A stretch of 64,000 nt of DNA, taken from Saprospiraceae bacterium (lineage in GTDB: Bacteria > Bacteroidota > Bacteroidia > Chitinophagales > Saprospiraceae). Under the pieces are notes generated by a model that saw only the letters and a program-made list of their open reading frames with translations, was not told the DNA's origin and ran no database searches. The stretch lies in assembly GCA_016711125.1 (NCBI GenBank), contig JADJTQ010000001.1, positions 310,001 through 374,000 on the forward strand, read 5' to 3'. Both the position numbers and the translations under genes were made by a program. The stretch's first letter is position 1, and each line of letters starts with the position of its first letter. This document shows positions 19,274 through 29,728 of the stretch, one piece after another.

Positions 19274-19387
19274 TAGCCAAACGACTGGCGCAAGGATTTT
19301 ATTTGCCGGGATGCTTCTGTAGGAAGCTAGTAATATCGAGAAATCATTGTTATTTTTAAATTGATTAACTGAAATAATTGAAGAATT

Positions 19388-22153
19388 GTGCGAATAGCTA
19401 TAATAGTACTAATAGTGTGGTTAGTGGGTGTCACCTGCCGATCAACATGGGAACGATCACAAATACAACCAGGTGAATTGACTTGTGAATATATGGCAGA
19501 TCCTTCCGTCCTGGATGTACGCCAACCTCGATTGGCATGGATTAACACCTTTGCCTCGTCCAGCGAGCGAGGACAAAAGCAAACCGCGTACCAGATTAGA
19601 GTCGCAAGTTCTGAGGCACACTTAAATCAAGCGGACTTATGGGATTCGGAAAAGGTTATATCTGATGAGTCAATTAGGGTGAAGTATCAAGGGAATCCCT
19701 TGGGTAGTCGACAAGAATGTTGGTGGCAAGTGAGGGTTTGGGATAAATACGATCATGTGTCAGAATGGAGTGCTCCATCAAGTTGGAGGATGGGACTATT
19801 ACAAAAAGAGGATTGGAAAGCGAAATGGATCGGAGCACCCTGGCAGGGAGAAGAAGCCCTGGCTAAACCTCTGGGAGGTCCAAATGCCCGACCAGAAAAA
19901 TTTGGTCCTCCGGCACCTCTATTTCGAAAAGCATTTGAAATTACGAAAACGGTAGAAAAGGCAGTAGTCTTTGTTACTGGTCTTGGTTATTTCGAATTCT
20001 ATGCTAATGGTCAAAAAGTGGGAACAGATGTTTTGGTACCTAATCAAACGAATTATGGAAAAAGGCCAAATCTGCCAAATGCATTAATTAATGTGGAAGA
20101 CAATTTTCGCAGGTACAAAGTGATGTACCTGGCTTATGACTTGAAAGATCGGCTTAAACCAGGAAGAAATGTATTGGGTGCTATTTTGGGAAATGGATTT
20201 TACAACCCGGCTAAATTTTGGACAGAAGGTTATGGATCGCCCAGGTTTTTAGCTCAAATCCATATCTCATACACAGATGGCACCGAAGAAATCATTGCTG
20301 GCGATGAAACCTGGAAAGCCTCGCAAAGTGCTATTCTCATGGATATGGTTTTTTACGGTGAAAATTATGATGCGAGAAATGAGCAACCGGGCTGGGGCAC
20401 CGCAGAATTTGATGATTCCAACTGGCAACCCGTAGCAATTCGCCAGGCACCAGCAGGTGATTTGGTTGCTCAATCATTTCATTCGGATAAAGTGACGGAA
20501 AGAATTCGACCGATATCCATCAAAAAATTGGAAAATGGAAATTATTCGGTTGACTTTGGTGTAGAGATCTCGGGCTGGGTCAGATTGAATAACGTGGAAG
20601 CACCTGAAGGACACAAGATCGATATTTCATTTAACGGAAATCAATATTCAGGTGATAATTCCTATACGTTCAAAGGTGGGGGACCCGAATCCTATGCACC
20701 CCGGTTTAATTGGTTTGTTTTTAGTGGTGTAGAAATAAGGAATTGGCCGGGAGAATTAAAGGCAGATCAACTTACAGCAGAAGCAGTCAATACATTTATA
20801 CAAGAATCGGCTGAATTTGAAACCTCAAATGATCTTTTTAATGAAATAAATAAAATCTGGAGGAGAAGCCAGATTGATAATATGCATGGGGGAATCGCCA
20901 GTGATTGTCCGCACAGAGAACGCTCGGCTTACACGGGTGATGCTCAAGTCGTTTGTGCTACGGTCATGCAAAATTACGATGCTCAGAATTTTTACTACAA
21001 ATGGATGCAGGACATGGGAGATGCCCAGGACAAAGATTCTGGTTATGTGCCAAACTGTGCACCATGGCAGCCAGGTTGTGGAGGTGGAGTAGCTTGGGGT
21101 GCCGCAATTTGCATTGTTCCATGGGAATTTTATCTGCAATATGGAGCGAAAGATGTACTTGACGACTACTACGGAGATATGAAGGAATACATCCGGTACA
21201 TGCAAACCTGGGTCGATGAAAATGGTATTATGTTTTCTCAACGCAAAGGGGCTTCGGGCGAAGTACTTCAATGGTTTAATCTGGGAGAGTGGGTTGCCCC
21301 AGGAGAACTCATTCGTCCTGATTTGGTACATACATTTTATTTTTGGACGTGTGTTGACATAGCTGCAAAAGCAGCTGAATTGTTGGGAAATCCTGCCGAG
21401 GGTGCGTATTATCAAAAGTTGGCAGAATCAACGAAAGACGCATTTCATAAAAAATTCTACAACGATAAAAACAAATCTTACGGTGATTATGGAGGCAACA
21501 TTCTGGCCCTCCGAATGGGTGTGCCGGAAGATAGAAAAACCGGGGTGCTAAGTACTTTAAAGCAAAACATAGCTACTAATAAAGGCCATCTGAATACCGG
21601 AATATTTGGCACCCCAGGTTTTTCTTTGAAGTACTCGCTGAAAACGGAATGAACCACGGCATATGAGGCAATGAACAAAACCGATGAGCCAAGTTTTGGC
21701 CGATGGATAGCATTGGGTTCTACCACAACCCGGGAGCAATGGGGAGAGCGGAGTTCATATAATCACCCAATGTTTGGAGGCGGATTGGTTTGGTTTTACA
21801 GAAATCTTGCAGGCATGCAATCAGACCCTACTAAACCTGGGTATAAACATATTATTTTTAGACCATAACCGGTTGATCACCTGGAGTATGTCAAGTACCA
21901 GAATAAGAGGACTTTTGGCTTGGCCGGAATTCATTGGAGAAAGGATCAGAACGAGTTTAGCATGAAATTAGAAGTACCGGTGGGGAGCTCTGCTATGGTT
22001 TATATTCCTGCCAAAGAAAATGACACCGTTTTAGAGAATGAAATGGAAGATTTTATCTCTGAGGCTATTAGATTAATTGCGGTGAATAAGGAGACAAGGG
22101 TTTTTGAGGTTGACAGTGGTAATTATTTCTTTAAGGTGATTGGTGGCCAGTGA
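19388..22153 (+). pseudogene. GH78 alpha-L-rhamnosidase lipoprotein, disrupted near the 3' end as given
   Basis: Glycoside hydrolase family 78, about 920 residues. GTG 19388 begins a short lipoprotein signal with lipobox (WLVGVTC). N-terminal beta domains (CEYMADPSVLDVRQPRLAW; VTGLGYFEFYANGQKVG) precede the (alpha/alpha)6 barrel with the acid-rich motif DCPHRERSAYTGDAQ and MQDMGDAQD. The first frame ends at 21652. The true C-terminus (FFFEVLAENGMNH; AYEAMNKTDEPSFGRWIALG) needs frame changes near 21617-21623 and 21655, and an in-frame TAA at 21866-21868 interrupts IIFRP/PVDHLEYVKY. The protein ends KVIGGQ at 22153. It would release rhamnose from glycans outside or in the periplasm. Confidence 0.87.
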
Positions 22154-22391
22154 TCTCCATTGGGAAGAAAGTATTGGAAAAGTTTTCGGCCTGAAAAATC
22201 TAATCCTTTGAAAGATCCAATTCATGATTTTTGGGTGTCCTGTGATCTTGATCTATTTTTACTTATCTGAATTTTGGACCACTTTATAGTGTCCCGCGCT
22301 GCCCAATAAAATAGAAGGAAAGTTAAAAATCTATTTTTTTTAATGTTCTATATTCAATTTGAATCCGGGAATTTATAATTAATCGATTTTA

Positions 22392-24172
22392 TCAGGCACT
22401 GACATCTGCCGTTTGCTTGTAGTATTCTTTAATTTTATTATAGAGTTTTACGGGATTGAATGGTTTACACATAAAATCATTCATACCACATTCTTTGGCT
22501 GCTTTTTGGATGGTCATCTCAGCTGAGGCAGTCAGAGCAACAATAGGTATTTTTTGAAATTTTGGAATATTTCTACTGCGAATGGTTTTTGTGGCAGTAT
22601 ATCCATCCATGATTGGCATTTGAATATCCATTAAAATAAGATCGTAGTCGTCTTTCTCTAATTTTTCAATACATTCTTGTCCATTCTTGGCAATAACATA
22701 GTCGATATTCCATTTCTTAAAAGACGGGATATTACCTGCACATTGATCAGATTATCCTCTGCTACCAAAAATGCGGAAACCGTCCAGCCCGGAGTAGGAT
22801 GGTTGTAGATCGATAAAGCGTGGCGCATCAAGACTAAATCTATCGCTTTTCTTGAATGTCATTGTAAAATTGAAATTACTTCCTTTCCAAAAGTACTGCT
22901 CACTTTCAATTCACTGCCCATTTGACCAAGCAGGCTCTTCGAAATAGTGGGGTCGAGTCCGGTACCACCATACTTCCTGGTAATAGTCGATTCGGCCTGC
23001 ACAAATCTCTCAAATATCTTATGAATATTCTCAGCCTTAATACCAATTCCGGAATCAATTACCTGGAACAGAATAGTAATTTCTTCTTTTGTTTCGGATA
23101 CATTTTCAACGTCAAGGATAATTTTCCCTTCTTTGGTGAATTTCATCGCATTACCAATCAGATTTGTTAGCACTTGCAATAGTCTTATGCTATCACCAAT
23201 TAGCACCGATGGTACGGAGTCTTCCCGCTTAACCATAAAACGGATTCCTTTCTCCTCGGCTTGATAAGCAAATGTCCGGTTAATACCCTGTAACATAGTA
23301 TCGAAACTAAACTCAATAGATTCAAGTTCTATTTTTCCGTCCTGGATCTTATTTAAATCCATTAGGTCATTGATCAATCCCAGAAGGTGTTCGGCAGAGA
23401 AAAGCAAGGTATTCAGATTTTCAATTTGATTCGGAAGATGTTCTTCCATCATCAGAATATTCGCGAGACCAATAACCCCATTTAAAGGAGTGCGAATTTC
23501 ATGCGACATCGTTGATAAAAACGATTCCTTTGCCGCATGTGCTTGCTTTAACTTTTCCTGGGCCTGTATAAGCTTGATCTCTGATTCTTTTATCTCGGTG
23601 ACATCAACGATATTTCCGATGGTACCGTCTGGATTTCCACCTTCGTCTCGGGTTAGCCTCAAAGAGAGGTCAATCCATTTTTTAACACCATCTTTAGTTT
23701 TGATCTGAATCACTTTCTGATAGTGCTCCAGCTCATTCTTAAAGAGATCGGTAGCATCTAGACAATTGTCCGAATCAACACAATCAAGGAAATTTGAAAA
23801 GGGTTTGTTCATTGATTCAGCAACCGTGTAGCCAGATAACCCTTCCCAGGCAAAATTTAGAAATATCCATTCGCCTTTTAAATTAGTTTGAAAAATGACG
23901 TTTCTGACATTATTCACTACTCTTTCCAGTTGTTGTTTGGTTTTTAGAATTTCATTGGACTTGATCTCGACATCCAATTTTAATCGCTGATTCGCTCTAT
24001 AAAGTTCTTGGGAGCTTCTCTCAAGAATATTCTCTAAATGTCTCAGATCTTTGTCAGAACTAATGTATGCTTCATCTACCGAACGGAAAAAACTTTCCAT
24101 GCGGCTGACTTCATGTTCATCCAGTCCGTGTTTTGCGATCTGCCTCTGTAATAGTCTGTGAAAATTGTTCAT
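22392..24172 (-). pseudogene. Hybrid histidine kinase (PAS, HisKA, HATPase, receiver), several frameshifts as given
   Basis: Cytosolic sensor kinase without membrane segments. In order: an N-terminal helical region, coiled coil, a PAS/PAC domain (about residues 85-195), HisKA with STMSHEIRTPLNG, and HATPase with LTNLIGNAMKF and DSGIGI. The G2 box reads GGTGLDPTIS, where GTGLGL is expected. The frame is lost at 22882-22883 (C run one short), again near 22815-22830 and near 22728-22735. Between these the receiver begins with FLVAEDNLINVQV and ends with DLILMDIQMPIMDG, LTASAE and CKPFNP. It starts 21 bases after the FIST gene's stop, so FIST probably is its input partner. Confidence 0.82.
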
Positions 24173-24193
24173 TTTGGTCAGTATCTCTCAAAT

Positions 24194-25315
24194 TTATTCT
24201 GAAAAAGTGGTTATTGTCATGGTTTGGTTATGCAGCTGGCAAGGAGAAAAGCCTTCAAAAGGTGCTATCTCACCGTAGGAATAAAAGCCGGTCATGGATG
24301 GTTTAACTCCCAGCACACCACGCACCGCTTCGAGTTCTTCTTCTACCAATTGTTTGAGTACAAGACGTCTTCCTACACATGAAATGAGGACTGCCAGGCT
24401 GCTGTTTTGACCCTTTCCATTTGCTGAGATTTGAGCTGAAGCCTGCGCGCCATCAATAATTCGGTTAATATTTGCTTTCATTAACCTTACATAAGATCCT
24501 TCTGGTATATTACCAGCAAACGTTAAGCTTTGATCTTCTTCATTGACCGCCAGAATGGTCCTTACAACCGGTTCACTGTCCTGGTCTCTCATGCTGAGCG
24601 GAAAAAGTAGTCCTGAACTTGGTAGTTTTTCGGCCTGCTCGCCGAGATATGATTTGTAGAGGCCTAGCGCTGGTTGGTTATCAATTTCGTAAAGAACGTT
24701 ATTGATAGATTTGGTGACTTTCCTTTCCAACCCAAAACTATCCCAACCACCTTTTGAGCCACATCCGACTTTTAGTAAGTCACTGTAAAAACCTAAACCT
24801 ACAATCTTTTTCTCTGAAATCACATCGTTGGCAATAATAAAGGTATGAGCAAAGTCTGAGCCATCACCCGCTAACCCTCCAGTCACCGAAATTTGACCAT
24901 TCACTCCTTTTTTCAGACCTCTAACAAGTTCTGCGCCGTTGACATTCAATCCGTCACTAAAGATCATTATATGCTTTAATTTTTCGCCTTCAAGTTTTTT
25001 GGAGATAGATTCTCCTACCAGGTAACTATCGTTGACATTGGTTATTTCTTCCGACACAAGTTTGATCTCCGTACTGTCAAATGCAATTGCAGTAAGGGCT
25101 ATCGATGCGTCATAGACCGAGACATTGAGGATTTCGCCAGACGTTGAGCAGCCGGCAATGATTGCATCAGGATACTTACTTCTTAATTTTTGCATTGAAA
25201 TATCCAGTTCTTTATATTTAGGAGAGACGAAACATAAAAACAAACTGGGTTGGAATTGTAGCTCCAGCAAATCTACATCCTGTGCTTTAAGAATACTCTT
25301 TTGAAAGGTTTGCAT
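24194..25315 (-). CDS. FIST N/C domain sensory protein
   Basis: 373-residue soluble protein with the FIST N domain (IIAGCSTSGEI; ALTAIAF; MIFSDGLN; SVTGGLAGDG) and the C-terminal FIST_C half (LGLYKSYLGEQA; FPLSMRD; GSYVRLM; AVLISCVGRRLVL; TGFYSYGEIAPF). FIST domains are sensory modules thought to bind small ligands such as amino acids. The gene lies directly upstream of the PAS-containing hybrid kinase and downstream of the Hpt and LytTR genes on the same strand, which supports a joint signalling pathway. Intact. Confidence 0.9.
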   Translation of the reverse strand: MQTFQKSILKAQDVDLLELQFQPSLFLCFVSPKYKELDISMQKLRSKYPDAIIAGCSTSGEILNVSVYDASIALTAIAFDSTEIKLVSEEITNVNDSYLVGESISKKLEGEKLKHIMIFSDGLNVNGAELVRGLKKGVNGQISVTGGLAGDGSDFAHTFIIANDVISEKKIVGLGFYSDLLKVGCGSKGGWDSFGLERKVTKSINNVLYEIDNQPALGLYKSYLGEQAEKLPSSGLLFPLSMRDQDSEPVVRTILAVNEEDQSLTFAGNIPEGSYVRLMKANINRIIDGAQASAQISANGKGQNSSLAVLISCVGRRLVLKQLVEEELEAVRGVLGVKPSMTGFYSYGEIAPFEGFSPCQLHNQTMTITTFSE

Positions 25316-25705
25316 ATCATTGAATCATTAAATGGTTATAAAATCAATTGATTCTTTCTTACTGGATTTTACGTGCAAGTAACGACTCGAACAAAGTAGA
25401 TAAATCATAGGAAACACCTAAAAGAAATATCTATACCTCCTTGTAACTTACTGTGGTGTAATCCAATTACTGTGCCAAACCAGATTTGCGAAATCCAAAT
25501 TTCTATCTAATGAATCCGTCAATTATCAAATTTTAGGGATTTGAATTTGAGATCCAATGATTGTTGGAAAGTGCAATCAATAGAAAGGGTGATTTTTGGC
25601 GCAGATAGCCCGGTTCTGCTAATGGGATGTAACGCAGAATAAGAGATGATCCCGGATCATTGCTTTGGGATTTGAATTGATATATGGCGATGAGACAGCT
25701 ATGCT
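25316..25705. other. Intergenic region, no gene seen
   Basis: About 390 bases between the FIST gene and the LytTR regulator. No reading frame, RNA or repeat is convincing. It probably holds the promoter for the FIST-kinase pair. Confidence 0.5.
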
Positions 25706-26417
25706 TTATAACAAATTTAGGTTACTCATTAGCATGTTTCTATGTGCTCGACTTATTGGAATGACTTTGCGATCAATTACTAACGTAGCATCTTCGATGT
25801 CTTTTATTTTTCCCAAATTGATTATAAAAGATCGGTGTACTTTTAAAAATTTGCTTGTCGGTAGGCGGGCTTCTAAGCTTCGTATGGTGCCGTAAATTAT
25901 ATGTTTACTGGTTGTTGTTTGAATACATACATAATCGCCTGCATTTTCAACATAGAGAATGTCATCATATAAGAGTCTCACCAATCTTCCGTCCTCTTTG
26001 ATATAGATCTCATTGGCACTCGTTTTAACTCTGTCATTCTGTCGATGCAGTTCAATAGCCTTTCTCACAGCCTCTTCAAACCTTGGATATGAGATGGGTT
26101 TCTTAAGATAATCAGTGACATTATATTCAAAGGCCTCATAGGCATATTCTACTTTGGCGGTAGTCAGGATGACCTGTTGATCGGATCCTATTTTATCCAT
26201 CAATTCTATGCCGCTCAAACCCCGGCATTTCGACATCAAGAAAAAGTAGATCAACGCTATTTTCCTCTAGGAATTCAAGTGCTTCTTCAGCACTTTCAAA
26301 AATGGATGAGATTTTAATGAATTCGGATTTTAGGCAAAGCTTCTCCAAAGATTTGCGAGCGATTGCCTCATCATCTACGATGATACAATTTAATGCGGTG
26401 TTCATGGTATTTGTCAA
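25706..26417 (-). pseudogene. LytTR-family response regulator, frameshifted as given
   Basis: Receiver (CIIVDDEAIARKSLEKL; LLFLDVEMPG, phospho-acceptor Asp) joined to a LytTR DNA-binding domain (DGRLVRLLYDDILYVENAGD; FLKVHRSFIINL; VIPISRAHR). The frame breaks at a C run at 26220-26223 on the plus strand, one base too long. Removing it joins LDVEMPG to LSGIELMDKIG, giving about 236 residues. It should bind direct-repeat promoter sites when phosphorylated. It is flanked by Hpt and, downstream, FIST and the kinase, so a phosphorelay through Hpt is likely. Confidence 0.87.
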
Positions 26418-26493
26418 TTATTAAACTGCTTCCGGTTGCCCGAAAGAGTCCTCTTGGTCTAAATATATTATCTCAACTATCTGTATGAAAAAT

Positions 26494-26895
26494 TCATACC
26501 AATTTTAATAGATTCTTGATTTTCTGCAGATCTTTTTCTATGATGGGGAAATAAATCTCAAGTGCGGAGGTAATTTCTTCAAAAAGCTGTGGAATTATTT
26601 GGGGGTTAGATTCAGCTTCTTTTTCAATTTGATACATTTTTTCTTCAAGATCGCTAAGTCCCACCATCGAAAAATTTGGTTTTAGCTTATGAGCAATGCG
26701 ACTGGTAGCTTCCCAATCTTGTGTCTCAATGGCGGTATTTAGATTTTTTATTTCATCCACTGAGTAGGTCAGCACCATTTCAAAAATTTCTCCGGCATAC
26801 TCTAAATCACCTCCATAGACTTCGTCCAGGACACTCTGATCAAGTAAACTGTTGAATTGGAACTTTTCGCTGTTGGAATTCTGTGTACTTTGCAT
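26494..26895 (-). CDS. Hpt-domain phosphotransfer protein
   Basis: 133 residues forming a four-helix Hpt bundle, with the phospho-accepting histidine in RIAHKLKPNFSMVG and a typical second helix around LTYSVDEIKNLNTAIETQDW. It has no other domain. As a free-standing Hpt it would shuttle phosphate between the hybrid kinase's receiver (22.4-24.2 kb) and the LytTR regulator encoded 76 bases downstream on the same strand. That pairing is inferred from proximity. Intact. Confidence 0.88.
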   Translation of the reverse strand: MQSTQNSNSEKFQFNSLLDQSVLDEVYGGDLEYAGEIFEMVLTYSVDEIKNLNTAIETQDWEATSRIAHKLKPNFSMVGLSDLEEKMYQIEKEAESNPQIIPQLFEEITSALEIYFPIIEKDLQKIKNLLKLV

Positions 26896-26949
26896 TTATT
26901 ACTTTTATTACAAGCTGTTTACATTGGCTTGGTTTGCAATCGAATATTT

Positions 26950-26985
26950 AAATACGATATGACATATGCCCATCATATCGTATTT
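26950..26985. promoter_or_regulatory. Perfect 13-bp inverted repeat
   Basis: Arms AAATACGATATGA (26950-26962) and its exact complement (26973-26985) around a 10-base spacer, in the divergent region between the Hpt gene and the fibre-subunit array. There is no T run, so an operator is more likely than a terminator. A related shorter repeat with AATACGAT arms lies at 60497-60522. No binding protein is identified. Confidence 0.5.
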
Positions 26986-27149
26986 GGTCTACATAATTAT
27001 ATGTACCAATCATTCAAATCGAAATATGTACTACGGGAGGGCAGGATTGATCACATTAGTCTGATATCATCTATTGCGGCTATTCCTGTTAATTTCTAAC
27101 AATACAAAAGTCGTACCGATCCGGAAGAACTGTCAAATTTCATATCATT

Positions 27150-27477
27150 TTCCTCTCGTAGGTTAGTATCCAGGCTACTCCCTGGCAATCACCTACACAT
27201 TGACCGATCAATAGAGGCCCCCTTTCACACTCAAACATTTTTAGTAGGAAGGCGTCTGACCCATGGAGAAAGGTTGGGCGCCTATTAACCCATTAGTATA
27301 GCAAGGAATTGCTTTACCGATTCGACTTGGGACTATTTTCCAGGATCCGGGTAAAACCAAAAAACGGAGGAAACCATCCAAAAGGGGTGTGATCGTGGTT
27401 GAACATCGAAAGATGGTCATGTTGGGGTAGTGATGCGGGTATATTTGACTTGTAAACGGATAAAAAAATACAAGTCC
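27150..27477 (+). pseudogene. Remnant of a type B subunit gene tail plus shortened cassette spacer
   Basis: At 27180-27213 the sequence CCTGGCAATCACCTACACAT... ends in ACCGATCAATAG, matching the last codons (LAITYTLTDQ and stop) of type B subunits. The bases before it are degenerate. The cassette spacer follows (GGCCCCCTTTCACACTC; the GGCGTCTGACC...GGTTGGGCGCC hairpin; AACCATCCAAAAGGGG) but lacks about 60 bases present in the other two spacers after CTATTAAC. It indicates at least one more, now deleted, cassette upstream. Confidence 0.7.
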
Positions 27478-28059
27478 ATGAAAAACATCAACCTCAACCA
27501 AATCATACAAATCGCCTTAATCAGCGTGATGAGTATGATGAGTTTGATGGGCAGGACAACACAGTGATCCAGAAATGGGTGGTACGGATACCTGAAGTTG
27601 CTCTTTGGATTTGGAAGGAAGAAGCGGCACCGACATTCGTTTTACGGGAGAAGGACCAAGAGAAGCAGGCATGGCGGTAGATTTCAGCAATCAGACCAAT
27701 GCTGATTTGTGGATCAACTACTCCTCCATTACGAATAAGAAAACAGAACCAAGCCGTGACATCACAGTACAGATCACATCAGGCAAAGTACCAGCAGGAA
27801 TGGTACTGAAGTAACCGCAGGCAAAGATGCCGGTAGAGGAGAAGGACAAGTAGGAGTACCAACAGGAACGATCAGCCTAAACCAAACAGCCCAGTCAATC
27901 ATCAGTGGAGTAGGAAGCGCTTACACCGGTCATGGAACAACAAAGGGACATCAGTTAAGCTACCGATTGGCCCTATCGAATGATAAAGGATCATATGGCC
28001 AGTTGGATCTGGATCAATCGAATACCGTAGCGATCATGTACACACTAACCGATCAATAA
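27478..28059 (+). pseudogene. Type A fibre-subunit-like protein, copy 1, disrupted as given
   Basis: First copy of the type A gene. Compared with copies 2 and 3 it lacks one base at 27552 (GGGC for GGGCC), one T at 27604-27606 and one G at 27808. It also has an extra A and lost T near 27574 and a base change at about 27630. The three net losses destroy the frame, although the start ATG, the signal peptide (MKNINLNQIIQIAL) and the end (YTLTDQ) are recognisable. Either a decayed copy or a poorly resolved repeat copy in the assembly. For the intact product see copy 2. Confidence 0.8.
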
Positions 28060-28137
28060 GAAATTAGGTACACAAGCTCAAGCAGAACAAACGTAAGTAA
28101 GGAAATTAATCAATAACAAAAACAACAAACAAAGACA

Positions 28138-28713
28138 ATGAGAAGAACAATTACAGTATTATCAGGCCTGTTATTGGCAGGCACAACGATGTTGACCGCC
28201 CAGGATGACCACGACGATGTGCACAACCTGATCATCAAGATCCCGGAGGTTGCCTTGTTGGATCTGGAATCAGCGGGTGATAAGACGATCAATCTGGGCC
28301 CGGAAGGACCGAAGGAAGCGGGAGAGGCATTGGATTTTTCGAATCAGACCAATTCGGAACTATGGATCAACTACAGCTCGGTGATAGGTAGCAAGAGTGA
28401 GCCTGCTCGGGATATCACGGTACAGATCACTTCAGGCAAATTGCCGACAGGAATCTTACTGAGAGTGAAGTCGGCAAAAGATGCCGGCCAGGGTGATGGC
28501 ACCATGGGTACACCAAACGGGGAGATCGAACTGGATGAGACAGCCCAGCAGATCATCGGTGGTATCGGCACCTCTTACACCGGTGATGGAGTGGCGAAAG
28601 GACATCAACTGACCTATGCATTGGAGTTGGACGGAAAGAAAGGCTCATACGCCAATCTGGACTACGACCAATCAACGACCCTGGCAATCACATACACATT
28701 GACCGATCAATAA
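28138..28713 (+). CDS. Type B fibre-subunit-like secreted protein, copy 1
   Basis: 191 residues. The signal peptide MRRTITVLSGLLLAGTTMLTAQ is followed by an acidic stretch (DDHDDVH), then the conserved hydrophobic strand LIIKIPEVALLDLE, a beta-rich core (ALDFSNQTN, LWINYSSV, DITVQITSGKLP) and the motifs IGTSYTGDG and GHQLTYALEL. It ends LAITYTLTDQ. No cysteine in the mature part. I know of no named family for it. The architecture (N-terminal extra strand, single beta-sandwich, C-terminal strand, no anchor) suits a donor-strand-assembled fibre subunit, and the genes for a chaperone-like and an usher-like protein lie downstream. The function is inference. Confidence 0.85.
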   Translation: MRRTITVLSGLLLAGTTMLTAQDDHDDVHNLIIKIPEVALLDLESAGDKTINLGPEGPKEAGEALDFSNQTNSELWINYSSVIGSKSEPARDITVQITSGKLPTGILLRVKSAKDAGQGDGTMGTPNGEIELDETAQQIIGGIGTSYTGDGVAKGHQLTYALELDGKKGSYANLDYDQSTTLAITYTLTDQ

Positions 28714-29027
28714 AGGCCCCCTTTCACACTCAAACATTTTTAGTAGGAAGGCGTCTGACCCAAGGAGAAAGGTTGGGCGCCTATTAACAACAATGAGTTC
28801 TGATGTTGCTTATTATGTCGGAATAGGAAGAGTAGAAGATACCATTAGTATAGCAAGGAATTGCTTTACCGATTCGACTTGGGACTATTTTCCAGGATCC
28901 GGGTAAAACCAAAAACGGAGGAAACCATCCAAAAGGGGTGTGATCGTGGTTGAACATCGAAAGATGGTCATGTTGGGGTAGTGATGCGGGTATATTTGAC
29001 TTGTAAACGGATAAAAAATACAAGTCC
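28714..29027. repeat. Cassette spacer 1
   Basis: Sequence between type B copy 1 and type A copy 2, almost identical to 30304-30619. It carries a bulged hairpin around 28749-28781 (GGCGTC...GGTTGGGCGCC, no T run). It also has a 37-codon reading frame from ATG 28793 (MSSDVAYYVGIGRVED... to PGSG, stop 28904-28906) that is preserved in both full spacers but lacking its start in the upstream one. Whether that frame is translated is unknown. Confidence 0.6.
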
Positions 29028-29612
29028 ATGAAAAACATCAACCTCAACCAAATCATACAAATCGCCTTAATCAGCGTGATGAGTATGATGAGTTTGATGG
29101 GCCAGGACAACACAGTGATCCAGAATGTGGTGGTACGGATACCTGAAGTTGCTCTTTTGGATTTGGAAGGAAGAAGCGGAACCGACATTCGTTTTACGGG
29201 AGAAGGACCAAGAGAAGCAGGCATGGCGGTAGATTTCAGCAATCAGACCAATGCTGATTTGTGGATCAACTACTCCTCCATTACGAATAAGAAAACAGAA
29301 CCAAGCCGTGACATTACAGTACAGATCACATCAGGCAAAGTACCAGCAGGAATGGTACTGGAAGTAACCGCAGGCAAAGATGCCGGTAGAGGAGAAGGAC
29401 AAGTAGGAGTACCAACAGGAACGATCAGCCTAAACCAAACAGCCCAGTCAATCATCAGTGGAGTAGGAAGCGCTTACACCGGTCATGGAACAACAAAGGG
29501 ACATCAGTTAAGCTACCGATTGGCCCTATCGAATGATAAAGGATCATATGGCCAGTTGGATCTGGATCAATCGAATACCGTAGCGATCATGTACACACTA
29601 ACCGATCAATAA
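29028..29612 (+). CDS. Type A fibre-subunit-like secreted protein, copy 2
   Basis: 194 residues, signal peptide MKNINLNQIIQIALISVMSM ending at SLMGQ, then DNTVIQNVVVRIPEVALLDL, AVDFSNQTNADLWINYSSIT, DITVQITSGKVPAGM, IISGVGSAYTGHG, KGHQLSYRLAL and the end VAIMYTLTDQ. The same fold pattern as type B, about half the residues shared, including all motifs. The start ATG is chosen because the signal begins there. It is followed after 116 bases by a type B gene; the gap contains a 38-base tandem duplication (AAATTAGGT...CGTAAG) that the first cassette lacks. The function as a surface fibre subunit is inferred from the downstream genes. Confidence 0.85.
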   Translation: MKNINLNQIIQIALISVMSMMSLMGQDNTVIQNVVVRIPEVALLDLEGRSGTDIRFTGEGPREAGMAVDFSNQTNADLWINYSSITNKKTEPSRDITVQITSGKVPAGMVLEVTAGKDAGRGEGQVGVPTGTISLNQTAQSIISGVGSAYTGHGTTKGHQLSYRLALSNDKGSYGQLDLDQSNTVAIMYTLTDQ

Positions 29613-29728
29613 GAAATTAGGTACACAAGCTCAAGCAGAACAATCGTAAGAAAATTAGGTGCTAAGGCTCAAGCAGAACAAACGTAAGTAAGGAATTTAA
29701 TCAATAACAAAAACAACAAACAAAGACA

